In this document: positions 43,901-55,839 of the stretch, in pieces
How the letters are laid out: every line of letters starts with the position of its first letter
Numbering within the stretch: position 1 is the first letter of the stretch
Assembly (NCBI RefSeq): GCF_036711975.1
Contig: NC_091971.1
Location: forward strand, 16,251,501 to 16,315,500
From: Onthophagus taurus
Taxonomy: Eukaryota; Arthropoda; Insecta; Coleoptera; Scarabaeidae
Direction of reading: 5' to 3'
DNA: 64,000 nt
Notes under the pieces: model-generated
What the model saw: the letters and a program-made list of their open reading frames with translations, nothing else
What the model was told of the DNA's origin: nothing
The model's database searches: none
Program-made: the position numbers and the translations under genes

Positions 43901-46900
43901 CCTAATATAAACAATGTCACCACAATTAAAGAAATACCCTTTAATGTGGATGTGAGGCAGGCTAATAGAGTCAGCTCACTGCTCTTCAACAACTTAATGG
44001 ACGAGATCATAGAATAAGTGTGTAAGGTATAATACGGATAGCTAAAAATCATATGCTACGCTGACCACGCAATATTGACAATGACAATGCATACAAAAAC
44101 GAAAATTATGATAATAGCTAGAGATGGGCAGAGTTATAAACTAAAAGTGAACGAACACATGATAGTGCAAGTAACAGTCCACACTTATTTGGGCGTATAT
44201 GTCGTCTTATGGAGAACTCAAGTATAACGTGAGAAAATTTGTGAATAAGTCAGTCAGAATTGAGTTGGTTTAAAAGTTCTGTACAGTTCTGAAACTTTCT
44301 GTCCATGCATATTGCATATTATACGTATGCGCGGAAAGGTGCAGAACTGTTCAAAACTAGAGAACTAGAGAACCAAAACAGATCTAATATTTACCGAGAC
44401 CAAAGTGACTGTGTACAACGCCTGCTCAAATCAATAGTAATGGTGCAGTGTTGTTCTACAACATCAAGCAGTAGGCATCTCTCTAGTCTAACGAAAAGCA
44501 GCGAATCGTTTAAAATGATTCATTGCCTCACGTACACAGTAGTGCTTTTGTATACCGAACATAATCAAAGTAATGTTAAGTTGAATTTAAGACACGATTT
44601 AAATTTATCCAAAGTTATTTAAGTTATCCTTTACTCGCAGAAGATTAATTAATTATTTGTAGCACCGGAAATGTGATTTTTTTAAATAAAGGCAACCCAA
44701 CCCAATTTGTTTCAAAAAACAACTAGTTTAAAAAAAATTGATAACTGCGTCCCTAATTAAGCTAAAGTGATCAAGTTAGATGTAAACTAAAGCTCAATCT
44801 TTGTAGAATGTTTGTGACAAATGTCGTTTTTTCAATATTTGTAGCACCGGAAATATGCTTTTGTTAAATAAAGACAACCCAACCCAATTTCACACATTTT
44901 AATTTTATACAAAATTGTCTAAAATATTCAAAACGTATCTAAAATTATCAAAATTTCACAAAATAGTTCAAAATGTAACTGAAATTATGTATACTTGTTC
45001 AAAATTAATTAAAAGCGCAAAATTTTATAAAATTGCCTAAAATGATCAAATTGAATTTAGAATTATCAAAATGTGTCTAAAATTATCTAAATTCCCTTGA
45101 ATAATCCTTGTTTTCCAATGTATCCAAAATGACTACTAATTTTATCTCGAAAAAACCATTCACAATTTTTGAATTAAAACATAAAAGTTTTACAATGTTA
45201 AAAAATGAAAGATAATACAAGCTGTGTTTACGTAGTTAATACAAATTTTTGCGATTTTAAATAATTAAATAAGTTTTTCTAATTCGCGACGGTAACGAAA
45301 GCTCTAACAGTACTCAAACGGGTGCTGTAATGAGATTTTAGTAACAGTTTATGGAACCAGTTCAAGTTGGTGACATTGGGTCATTAATTTTTCTAGTTGT
45401 CAATGTGACAATTTTTGTTTATGGATGTTTAAACACGTTCTTACCATCGAATGCAAGGTCTATAATGATGAGGACATTGAACTCTGAGCAATTTCTCTTA
45501 TATTGGGAGATGTACATGAAACATTTTTTTCAGGTGAATACATTTTGTGTTTTGACAATTTCTAATTGTTAATTCAAATTTCTATTTTCAAGTGTTACGG
45601 TGTAACCAACTGTTACATACCTATTTCCCTACATTGTCAAAATTTATTTTATTTTTGTTAAAAAAAAGGATAAAAACGCGAATTACAAAAAATAGCATAA
45701 AAAACACGTTTCGTAAGACTTAAAGCACTCATTCATTAAAAAACTCGTGGCTTCGCCACTCGTTTTTCAACTTGAATTCGTGCATTTCAAGCGTGTCTTA
45801 CGAAACTTGTTTTTTAATATACTATTACATTACATAGTCAACATTAAATGATTTTGGACACATTTTGGGCTTTTAAATAATTTTAAACTCATTTGGAACA
45901 TTTTTGATAATTTTTAGACAACTTTGTACAAGTTTTGCACTTTTTCAGCAAAATTTTTAAAATTCAATGCGTTCAACTCAACTTTTCAAATATCTATTTC
46001 GCGAATGGTTTTAAAGCATTCGCTGCTTTTGAATTAACACGGCACTACATGATTCACGGTTCTATTGACGAATGGAAGAAACATAGTAATAGCGAATCGA
46101 TTAATATGATTCGACATATGAGCCATTCGTTACAGGTCTCGGAGTCGACAATACAGTAATTTAAGAAAGAACACCGCACATGATTAATAGCAACTATTGA
46201 TGAATGAAGGCAGCACTCAAGCAACGAATCAGCTAATACGATTCACTGCGGGAGTAGGCGAAGTCTCTTCAGCCCACAGTCCATTCCTGTTTGGCCATCA
46301 CAAATGATATACCAACTGCTAGCTCCACAAACACTTTAGCGATGCCCTCTCGTGCTAGCTAATCCGCCGCTTCATTGCCAGCAACCCCAGAGTGCTAGGT
46401 CACTCTGGGGTTGTGTATCAAATCTCGTTGATACACACTGTGTACCAACGAGATGGTGATTTTAAGAACAACCACTGCAAAACATATTATGGGATCATAG
46501 GAGAAGAAATTCTAAATTAATATGGTACGGAAGATATGGTAAAATGGATTCGCGCACACAGGAGACTTTACGAGCACGTTTCACCAATAGAAAGGAATAG
46601 ATTGTAGGATAGAATGGGTAGGACAAGTGACCTTCCGGAAAGAGGAAGAAGAACTTCACAAAACCTGAGAAAATTCTTCAATTTTCTTGAAAATCCCAAG
46701 ACATTGTTAGAAATACTTTTGAGAATATAATTATACAGGGTGAGCCAGAAAGAATGGGAAATCCGAATACCGGAAATACTACACACCAAAATATGATGAT
46801 TTAACCTAACATCTCTTATACAAATGTTAGTGGTTTTCGAGGCACAGGGTGTTGAAAGTCTTATTTCGAAATTTCTTGATAATTTTGAAGCTTTTTGTAC

Positions 46901-49900
46901 TATTAACATAAAATTTGGTAGTTTTATGTTTTCGAGCATGAGAAATATTAATTTGAAACTTGCTTTGTTATTGCTCGTAGATTGCTAGTAGGTTAAATCG
47001 TCATATTTTGGTGTCTAGTATCTCCGGTATTCGGATTTAGTATTCTTTATGACTAACCCTGTATGATTTTGAAATACTCTTTAGAATATATTGGGAAAAC
47101 TCTTCTCAAAAATTTCTGGATTGTCTAAAAATCTTTATAAAACTTTCAAATTTAATAAAATCAAGATAATAACCATTGATAATAAGCAAGGAGATTATTA
47201 AACTTTTCTAAATATTTTTGGATATGTATAGAATTCATAAATTTTTGAAATCTTTCAAAATATTCTGAAAACAATTAAGAAAATCTTCAAAAATTCTATA
47301 ATATTTAGGGAAATCCATAAAATTCGCTAAATATCATTGGGAAATTTGATATAAACAACATAAACATTTGAATGTTTATGGTAATTCTTAAAATTCTCTG
47401 AACATCTTTGGAAAACTTGTGAAAATCTAAGAAATCTAACCTAAATCCAGAAATTTCTGGATATATTATTTGTATATATTATTTCTAGAGGAGTTCTAGA
47501 AATCATTTCAAAATCCTCTCGAATAAATGTTCTGTAATGTGTCTTTTAACATGTTCTACAGGGTGATTTATTAGCTCACCATCAAACTTTGACATATGAT
47601 AGCTAATCCAATTACCAAAAAAAAATGTTGAATTATGTCCTACTTCAATTATTTACGAAATTATAACACTTTAAAATTTTAATTTTTATATCATAATTAA
47701 CTGCTACATTTTTTTTTAAATCACATAAATATTACAAATATTGTTCAAAATAGCCTCCTGCTAGAATACATGCTTCACAACGACGAATTAAAGAATTCTT
47801 CAGCCGAATTAAAATGTCTGGTTGATTTCTTATTTCAGTATCAGCCATTTGTATTCTGTTTAATAACTGTTCTCGTGTGTTAATTTCCACATTATACACA
47901 ATTTGTTTCATTTAACCCCATAAGTAGAAACCCAATGGATTAAGGTCGGGGGATCTAGGTGGCCAAGCAAATGGACCATTATTACCAATCCACTTGTGTG
48001 GAAAATATTGGTTTAACCACTCGACAACTACTCTTCCGCGATGAGGTGAGGCACCATCGTGCTGGTACCACATATTTTGAATTACATTAAGAGGTATATC
48101 TTCAAGTAAATCAAAAAATGTCCATCAAGTACATGCAAACCTAGTAAACTGTTGTTACATATTCTACCCCAAACGTTGATGCTGAAACGTTGTTGAAATT
48201 TCCTTGGTCTAATCGCATGCGGATTTTGTAATGCCCAGATATGTTCATTATGGTAAATATTTATACCATCTCGTGTAAAACATGATTCATCTGTCCAGCG
48301 AACATTTGAAATGAAGTCATTATTTTGGGCATATTGCTGCAATAACCATTCACAAAATGCTAACCATTGCTGATTATCTCCTGGCTGTAGAGCATAACAT
48401 TCTGTTTACGATGCAGATGAAGGACTTTGCCGTTCAATACGCGCCATGCAAAATTTTGACTTACCTGTATGTTGTGTGCTATTCTTCGAGTGCTGATGGA
48501 AGAATTATCAATGATAGCTTCAATCAATAGCTTTTGCTGGAGCAGCATTACCTGTTTCTCGAAGTTTTCTGAAAGAATCGCTAAAAACTGAATAATATGG
48601 CAAATGACGATGTGGAAATCTTTCTTGATATTCTCGTACTGAGTGTCGAACATTTCCATTGCAAAAACCATACACGAAAATTATATCAGCTTACTCTTCA
48701 GTGCTATAAGCGTAGATTTGAGTTTCTTCTTGTATGTAATAATTAAACCTTACAGCAAACTGACATATTACAATGACAACTTTGTTTGTGTTGAATGTTA
48801 GATTTTACCGACTATTAATAAATTTGCTGCAGGAAACTTTAAAGTGTTATAATTTCGTAAATAATTGAAATAGGACATATGGTCATTAACATTTTTTTTT
48901 GCTAATTGGATTAGCTATCATATGTCAAAGTTTGATGATGAGCTAATAAATCACCTCTTCTCAAAAAATGTTTTGACATTTTCTGGAAAGTCTAAAAATC
49001 TTTATAAAACTTTCAAATTTAATAAAATCACCAAGAACCAATAACCAAGAAAATTATTAAACTTTTTTGAATATTTTTGGATATACATAGAATTCATAAA
49101 TTTTTGAAATCTTTGAAAATATTCTGAAAACAATTAAGTATCCTAGAAAATCTTCAAAAATTCTTAAATATTTATGGAAATCCATAACATTCGCTAAATA
49201 TCATTGGGAAATTTGATATAAACAACATAAACCTTTGAATGTTTATGGTAATTCTTAAAATTCTCTGAACATCTTTGGAAAACTTGTGAGAATCTAAGAA
49301 ATCTAACCTAAATCCAGAAATTTCTGGATATATTTGTTAACTCCTCTAGAAATCATTTCAAAATCCTCTCGAATAAATGTTCTGTAATGTGTCTCTTAAC
49401 ATGTTCTAGATAGTAATTATGTTTTTTTGCAAGTGTTATGTTTCAATGAAACCGCAATGTTAATTTAAACAAAAGTTAATTAGTGTAATAGTTTGGATTT
49501 ATTAAAAAATTTGTTAAAAAGACTTTAAAAAAATATTCTTACTTGAATATAAGTTAATCCTGTTTGGAGAGCCAAAGCTTTTTTTTCATCCCGATTCGGA
49601 TAAGGATTATCTCGTCTCCTCACCAACCATCCTTTGAGGAACCTTTTAATTTCCGGTGTAAAAAGTCGTTTAGGTGGTCGCCGTTCTTCCCCAAAATTTC
49701 TCCTGAAATCCGTTTTTTTTTGGTTTCGTCTTAAACTTAAATATCGTTTCGAGAAAGATTTTCAATTTTCATCACACGTTGGTTAAAAAATAAATAAACA
49801 AGAACAAAAAAAATACAAAAACCATTTTTAGTATTAAATAATAATTTTAGGATCATCAGAAAAACAGCAAAATCACACGAACCATATCAAGCTGACCTGT

Positions 49901-49973
49901 TGTATTTCTTATTTCTAACAGGTCGCCTCGATCGTTCCTTTCCGTTATCAGCGATGACGACCCTTTCGTCCAT
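40946..49973 (-). CDS. mkx: Mohawk-type TALE homeobox transcription factor
   Basis: Coding exons 49973-49897, 49702-49543 and 41644-40946 on the minus strand total 936 nt (311 residues), phases 2 and 0, with proper GT/AG. The TALE homeodomain spans the exon 2/3 junction: [20 protein letters not shown], with the diagnostic NPYP loop at residues 58-61, then recognition helix [14 protein letters not shown] at 80-93. The following [20 protein letters not shown] with SDDS is the Mohawk signature. C-terminal repressor-domain echoes are MEKYLRDC and [16 protein letters not shown]. Mkx represses muscle and promotes tendon programmes in vertebrates; Drosophila CG11617 is the presumed relative. Position 52 of the homeodomain is Trp where TALE proteins usually have Ala. 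The start is the first ATG in an open frame; a 5' extension cannot be excluded. Intron 2 is 7.9 kb with many elements. Confidence 0.93.
42110..42726 (-). mobile_element. Jockey-type LINE C-terminal relic
   Basis: Minus strand: [20 protein letters not shown], then [59 protein letters not shown]. These match the C-terminal end of Jockey reverse transcriptases, with one frame change near 42545. The hAT MITE at 42727 interrupts or abuts its upstream side. Confidence 0.75.
42727..43004. mobile_element. 278-bp hAT-type MITE with 8-bp target duplication
   Basis: Ends CAGAGGTGGGCAAA (42727) and TTTGCCCACCCCTG (43004) are inverted repeats, 14 bp with one mismatch. GCATAGAG flanks both sides (42719-42726 and 43005-43012). 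No coding capacity. GATCG motifs occur near both ends. Confidence 0.92.
43340..44260 (+). mobile_element. RTE-like LINE relic
   Basis: Plus strand: [20 protein letters not shown] (43470-43535), [15 protein letters not shown] (43681-43725), [14 protein letters not shown] (43760-43800), [22 protein letters not shown] (43940-44005), [14 protein letters not shown] (44050-44092, from the YADD catalytic box, with the second Asp replaced by His). Frames change between blocks. Confidence 0.7.
44640..44895. repeat. Two direct copies of a 50-bp block about 183 bp apart
   Basis: TTTGTAGCACCGGAAATGTG followed by TAAATAAAGGCAACCCAACCC ends near 44706; a nearly identical copy (CACCGGAAATATG, AAATAAAGACAACCCAACCC) ends near 44888. 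Surrounding sequence is low-complexity AAAATT-rich DNA up to about 45150. Confidence 0.6.
45690..45820. repeat. Foldback element with CTCGTGGCTTCGCCACTCG core
   Basis: Outer arms AAAAAACACGTTTCGTAAGAC (45699-45719) and GTCTTACGAAACTTGTTTTTT (45795-45815) pair with one mismatch. In the centre GTGGC-TTCG-CCAC forms a compact hairpin inside an A/T-paired stem. No coding potential; probably a small MITE. Confidence 0.75.
46736..47061. mobile_element. 326-bp MITE with about 75-bp inverted repeats, TA duplication
   Basis: CAGGGTGAGCCAGAAAGAAT at 46736 pairs with the reverse complement of ATTCTTTATGACTAACCCTG ending at 47061. The similarity continues inward through AAATCCGAATACCGG, ACACCAAAATATGA and GATTTAACCTA. 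TA flanks both ends. The CAGGGTG terminus is mariner-like. Confidence 0.88.
47101..49408. repeat. Direct 455-bp duplication flanking a mariner-like element
   Basis: 47101-47558 and 48956-49408 are near-identical direct copies, both starting TCTTCTCAAAAA and ending AACATGTTCTA. Shared blocks include TCATTGGGAAATTTGATATA, ACATAAAC.TTTGAATGTT and AATCCAGAAATTTCTGGATA. The first copy ends exactly at the left terminus of the element, and the second begins exactly where the right terminus stops. Confidence 0.9.
47559..48955 (-). mobile_element. Mariner-like transposon with about 115-bp inverted repeats, right end clipped
   Basis: Left end CAGGGTGATTTATTAGCTC after TA (47557-47558). The right side ends GAGCTAATAAATCACC at 48955 and lacks the expected final CTG and TA. 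Minus strand: [42 protein letters not shown], then in other frames [20 protein letters not shown] and a tail near 47760. The N-terminal helix-turn-helix region is at 48671-48480 ([15 protein letters not shown]). Several frameshifts. Confidence 0.88.
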
Positions 49974-51660
49974 GTCTATGCCGGACGATATAAGAAAAAG
50001 ACAAGAAAATACATATGTAATCTCGGTTCGAGTTTAAAAATAGCGTTAACACGATCGCCTTGTTGAATAAGAGTGAAAACAAGATGGCCTACTCATGAAA
50101 CAAATCTTGTAAGTTAGCCTATGTCAATTTTTCGGACAAATTGCTTCAAAAATTATATCCCCAAAAACATTTATGAACATTTAAAGTAACATTTACGTTT
50201 TAACGGGTTAGTTTGGTGGCAATTTCTAAGCGTTGTTTTCAAAAAACATCATCGCGTTAAAACTGTGTAAATGAGCAACGTGACTCATAAAACATGAACC
50301 GCACAAAAACTGAAACCGTATTTATTCATGGAAAATAAATTCACAAGACAGAATCATATTAAAATTAAGGAAAATGAAGGATTGGGTATTTACCTGTTTA
50401 ATTGTTTTGTGGCTTATTATTATTCAAAACTAGATTTGATTGTAGATGGTGTTTGCAACCGACACCGAATAACAACTAGTTAATTCTGGGGACATCTCGC
50501 GCTGCAAGCGTTTTATTTTCAGAGCATCTCCCGCGTCGTGTTTTTTATAATTGCTCTATTTTGTGTCTCGGGTTTCTGGTACGCGCGTCGATTGCGCAAA
50601 AACCACACTCTCGAAGGGTTTACGTCGTTCCGTTAACATTTCCATCATCACCTTGTCATCATTTCTTCTTATGGAAAAACGAAATCCTACCTGACAAACG
50701 AATGGCAATAACTGCTTCGAAGGACAGACTCGAATTCGAAACAAAAATACCAACCCGAAATCCTATTTATATCACATATATATACATACACATATAAATG
50801 TTATGTCTTTTTCGAAAAGATTACTTGTTGTATATTTTGATAAGTTTATCTTTTAATTCATTAAATTTTTTTTATAAGGTGTATTTCAAAAATAAATAAA
50901 TCAAAAAAATAAGTCTAAAAGAAAATTCTGTATAATTTTGAATCAATACGCACTCAAATTATTGCGGACTCCTTGCCATAGAAAATATTTACTTAGAAGA
51001 CGAAATACAAGAAGTCGCGAGAGCTGCAATTGCAAGTGTCATCTTGACAACACATATCTTTTTGTCTTAAGTGTTTCTGTTAATTTATTTCCTATTTTGA
51101 CTTATAATGGCACAATTAAGAAAAATTCTGCGCACATTTTTTCATCATTAAAGAGGAAATTCTCAAAACTGCGAAATCATTAAGAAATCTAAAATATTAG
51201 ATTTATATTAGATTCTCAAACTAACTTTCACAACTCCATGACGCTTCAATTATCTAAAATGTTTTAATCTTTCATAATCACAACTTAAAGGAATCATTTA
51301 CATGATCTAACGGTAGGAACAAGTGAGGAATTGCCAAATGAATGAATCTAATGTATATTTTGTAAGGAATTGACGATAACTCCTGAAGATGCTGTATAAA
51401 CACAGTGAAACCGGTTGAGTGAAAATTAAAAATAAAAATCCATTAAAGTGCAAAAACCGAAGTTTAATTTACACACATAAAATGGAAAGTAAATCACCAA
51501 ATAATACTAAAATATTAGGTTAAAGTGTTAGTTAATGACGCATTTATCATCCTTCTTATCAAATAAAGCGTTTCCATAAAGAAAAGGAATTTTTCGCCTA
51601 ACCTAGAAGCGATAAAACATTTCTTTGGAACATAATTTACAACTATATTTTTAGAAATTA
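49974..51660. other. 5' flank of mkx; no further gene
   Basis: Presumed promoter and 5' leader of mkx. There is a TA-alternating stretch (CACATATATATACATACACA) near 50774 and otherwise no supported frame. A short plus-strand frame at 50938-51183 has no recognisable features. Confidence 0.5.
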
Positions 51661-51679
51661 GAAATGTCAGAGAATACGT

Positions 51680-52260
51680 ACATGGTGGTTTTCCATGTTG
51701 AAATAGCTTTTAAGTATTTAGGTTTGATCTTTGACAGTAAAATTGCCTTCGTGAAAATCCATCCAGACCCACACCAGAAAAAGTAATTAGATTAGAAATC
51801 ATGTTTATCAACCTGAAAACTATTATGAGATTAATAAGTGGTGCAACTCCTCCACCTAGACTGGAATTTTAATAAATACCTAAATAACATCGTGCTCTCA
51901 GTGTTTATGGAACGTGTTCCTGTGCTCTTTGGTACAGCTCAATATGATTTGGAACCGGAGAGGAGACGTTGCTGAGTAGCTAGAGCTCTGTCAGCTGCTC
52001 ATACGACTAATATCAGTTATTGTCGCATGACATGACAGAACCTATTGTGATCCAATCGTCACCAATCACTGGTATTTCAACACATACGAAGGTGAGACAC
52101 CAATTGAATTGGGACATGGTCCTTGTGAGGTTAGAAGGAACATCAAGATTAGACAATAATTTTATTAATCTACAAAACAAGTAAGCAAGATGGAAGAAGA
52201 AATAGACACAACTGATACACGTTATAATGTGACGTGACAAAAACTCTTATGAATGTAATT
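51680..52260 (+). mobile_element. R1/I-type LINE relic
   Basis: Plus-strand words FKYLGLIFDSKIAFVKI, then LISGATPPPRLE-like text, ALSVYGTCSCALWY and, in another frame, ERRCVARALSAAHTTNISY resemble the region after the reverse transcriptase palm in R1-like elements (KYLGVILD..., LLYGAPVW). Heavily decayed. Confidence 0.5.
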
Positions 52261-52499
52261 ATAATTCAAGTTGTAATCCATTGTGCCAGTAGTTACCATT
52301 TTTTATTTAATAGTTTTAGGTAGATAGATAGATTCTCTATTGTGTTATTAAGAAAGACTTCTCTTACACTCGTCATCTGGTACATAAAACAAAATTCGTA
52401 CGGAAATTAGTCTGAAAAAGGAAAACCTCATAACAATACAATGCAATTAATAGAAGCTGACTACAGCAAGCAAAAAATATTCTAGAATATATATACACG

Positions 52500-53290
52500 G
52501 AACAGTCAGAATATTCAATTCATAGAATTTGGTTCTGCAGCATTCGGCAAAGCGCAAACCAAGCATCTCCTTTGCATTTGAAAAGCCGTGCAGCATGAGC
52601 AGAATGACCCCAACATAAAATGGCGTAGGACACTTGACACATAAGTGACAATCAAAGTGTCAAGTGGTACTATATTTATCAGATTTCTAACTGCAAAAAT
52701 ACACTTATTTAACTTCCTGACCAAGCTCAGTTCATGAGCTTCCCACGTGGAATTAAGTAGTACTCCTAGATATTTAACCGGCTGAGTGAGATTTGGAGGA
52801 ATTTTCCGTAAAGCAAACGTCAACGGCTTAGTCTTGGAGGCGTTCACAGCAAGATTATTAGATTCAAACCAAGATAGAAGCCTTCGGGTAGAGCTAAACA
52901 CAGCCTGATCAAGAGTATTGAAATTAGGGCGGTTATTTATAGTTGCTGTATCATCCGCATAAAGTACAACCTCCGAGCTCTGTGGCAGGCAGCTAGGCAT
53001 GTCATCAATAAATATCAAAAACAGCAACGGACCTAGTACAGATTCTTGTGGGACTCCGTATTTAACTGTAATTTTATCAGAAGTCTGATTGTTGAAAGAA
53101 ACATATTGAGTGCACTCCGAAAGGTAAGACTTAAGCAGTAGAAGCTTTTAGTCGAAAGCCTTGGTTGGATCAAAAAGTGATATCTCAGTCAGCAGGTTGT
53201 TTTCAAAGCCATTTCTTATGTATTGAGTTAAGGAGTGTATTGCTGAAGTGGTGGACATGCCTCGACGAACAGCAAACTGAGATTATAAGT
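52500..53290 (-). mobile_element. Jockey-type reverse transcriptase relic
   Basis: A frame from 53027 to 52515 reads MLFLIFIDDMPSCLPQSS, EVVLYADDTATI (the catalytic YADD box), LLSWFESNNLAVNASKTKPL and PVKYLGVLLNSTWEAHEL. Upstream to 53290, shifted words continue the fingers region. The palm is intact, but both ends are missing. Confidence 0.85.
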
Positions 53291-53439
53291 TTGTTGTCTA
53301 AATAGCTTTAGTAACTGTCATTATCAGAAACTAAAGTCATTTATACACTTTTACGGTGCTTAAAAGCATATAAATTGTATAGTTGGTGATGGGTTCTTAG
53401 GTGATGAGGATCTTGTTTCTGCCTCTTACTCTCAATACG

Positions 53440-55150
53440 ATTCTTACACTATGCAGGAGCCAAAAAGAAAATATTATTAAATCCGACCCTGCTAGCACTG
53501 ACAATGTAAGTTCAGAAAACTTGCAGGGTAAATCTGCATCATATCTCTATCTATCATCAAAAGCTCATCCTTTGCGTAATATAAAAAACGAGTTATTTAG
53601 CAAAACGAAAGCTTACGAAGAAAATAACTTTCGATTCAAAGGAAACAAATTTATCAGAAACAATAAAACAGCTATATTCAATGGCAGATTCTATTAAATT
53701 TTTGTTAGCAGATAATATTGACTTGAGCAGTCGAATCTAAAATCGTTTGAACAATGACATAATTACAAGACAGCAAACGTGATAAAACAAGAAATTAAAC
53801 GATTTATTGGTCTTGTAATCTTATGTCTTATATGAAGTTCCAACGACAAGATTATATTGATCAAAGCATGTAGTCTTTGTAAGTTTTTACATTTTTTTTA
53901 TAATAATGAAAAGCCATACTGAAAGATATACAAATATAAAATAGCGAGATGTCTCAACTAATTGATTTGTAGAAACACACATATTAATTGTACCACAAAA
54001 ACAAGAATAAACAAAAGAACGATAAGGCTCATTATGATGTATACAGCAGAAACGAGACCAGATATATCAAAAACAAGACTTCTTGAGACAACTGAAATGA
54101 AAATTCTTAGGAGGATTTCGCGGAAATCCTTATGGGATACAGAGCGAAATGAAGATACATATAAGAATGGAATGGAAAGTAGAAATATTAACAAATGGAT
54201 ACTAAACATAAAACAAGAATGGAATCAACATATTAACAGAACGGCAACCAACAGTCTTGTGCGAGTATTAAGAGACAAATTAGTTATTATTTTAGAAGAA
54301 GAAAATGAAAATCCACTTCCATCCATAAAATCATCTGTAGCAAATCCGGTAGCGTTTATAATTAGTTGCGAAAGAAATATTTGAGCAGTTGATGGACAAA
54401 TTATCTCCACCAAATGTCATCACAAGTTAAACTGTATAATCCTGCAAAACCGTATAAGTAAAGTTAGAAAACTCAGGTTTTAAATTGTCAAGCTTTAACT
54501 ATAATTTTGATATCTTTGCTTGAGCACAGCAATAAGAACAAAGCAATACATCCTTCAGATGCACCTGATCTCAGGCTCAGTTCAATGGCGTCACTCCACT
54601 TACCTCCACAGTTCTGTGACAACTCACAAGATCTTGATTGAAGTGAGTCAATTACCCAAACCTTCAAGTTTATTTATTAATACTTCAGTTTATTATTAAA
54701 AATGGCTTGTTGCCTATGAGAACTGTTAGACTCAATCGTGTACCAAATTTGAATATGTCTTATGAAAGGAATTAAAGAAAACGAAATGAGGTAGTTTTGC
54801 ACAAAAAAAATGCAATTATAGACAGTGTATAGCTGAGAAGGTCTTGGGTTGGTAACAAAAATATTAATCTTTTCGCAGCTCATGTAGGCTGTGACAATAA
54901 TAACAAAACGTTACCTTTGAAAGGAAAAACAATACAAAAAATCCTGTGCTAGGTGAATAACGTGGTTGATCAAATAGTACCATTAGAACATTGATATCAA
55001 ACCAAGATGCCCAAAGCTCCTGCCAGACCACAAGTTCTTCTGGATTCTGTACCTACGTTCTGACTACAAATTACTTCAAATTTTCTGTATGCTTCCTGTT
55101 TTGATATATATTGAGCATCTAGAATGATTGATAATGGTTCTATATAGGTT
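53440..55150 (+). mobile_element. piggyBac-like relic, split by an RTE fragment
   Basis: Around 53780-53850 the plus strand reads VIKQEIKRFIGLVILCLI, a typical piggyBac N-terminal helix. At 54690-55060, words such as LLPMRTVRLNRVPNLNMS, VGNKNINLFAAHVGCDNNNK, NNVVDQIVPLEH and YQTKMPKAPARP follow the usual order of piggyBac transposase (GTVRxNR, GCD, GVDxxDQ). Stops throughout; no TTAA-flanked ends were identified. Confidence 0.5.
53940..54345 (+). mobile_element. RTE-like LINE C-terminal fragment
   Basis: One open frame (53962-54384) reads IMMYTAETRPDISKTRLLET, TEMKILRRISRKSLWDTERN, INKWILNIKQEWNQHINR: the end of an RTE protein (usual form LTYGAETW...TEMRVLRRI...KW...REWNDHI). It sits between the two piggyBac parts. 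Confidence 0.75.
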
Positions 55151-55382
55151 CATTACTCAAAATATACATATATCAACATGAATAAAAGTAGATTATAATC
55201 GATAATAGATTATAAGAATAAAATCCTGGTTGATTCTCTGTTGATGGTCAACCTCTTTAAAATTTTTCTTTTAAGGCTCATATCTTGTAACCAATATATG
55301 CCTAGCCGTCTCTTTAAAGGACGTTCGATACAAATCTCTTTATTCATGTGTAAAGTCAGCTAGAAGAAGAAACTAGAGGATT

Positions 55383-55440
55383 AAAATTTTCGTAAAACTT
55401 GACATAATGTGCTAATTATGTCAAGTTTTACGAAAATTTT
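55383..55440. repeat. Perfect 26-bp inverted repeat with 6-nt loop
   Basis: AAAATTTTCGTAAAACTTGA plus CATAAT (55383-55408) is exactly complemented by 55415-55440; the loop is GTGCTA. It would form a 58-nt perfect hairpin. No transposon sequence is recognised around it. Confidence 0.92.
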
Positions 55441-55839
55441 CCTCCACATGGGAATATAATCGATGCTCTTTGTGTCTGTTTTATCGATACACAATGATTT
55501 TTAGATTGCCGATCATTCAAAATGGCAACTTGTATAGACCTACGACTAATTGGGTACTATTTATTAAGATTTATTATAATTTCATTATGCATATGAAATA
55601 GCATAATTATGCAAGACAATCATGATGCTTCTAAAACTCAAAGGGAAGAAAAAAATGAGGAGGAAAAGGACAATATTCGCCTTGAGGTTTTAAAGTTTGC
55701 ATATAAAAAGCATTGGATTAGGACACAAGGGATCTAGAGATGGACGTAGTTTCATGGCATACCTTTTTTGATGTAAGAACGAACTTATATCTGAAACAAC
55801 TATTTGCACAAATATTTGATGGCGATATTACCTAACCTA

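Noticed and set aside
50938..51183. 81-codon frame with CNCKCHLDN
   Set aside because: Its ATG-less start (TTG), lack of splice context and no recognisable family; not enough to call a gene.
53401..53697. 98-codon plus-strand frame starting MMRILFLPLTLNTILTLC, signal-peptide-like
   Set aside because: It overlaps the decayed piggyBac N-terminal region and ends without any domain; the hydrophobic start is probably chance. Low certainty.
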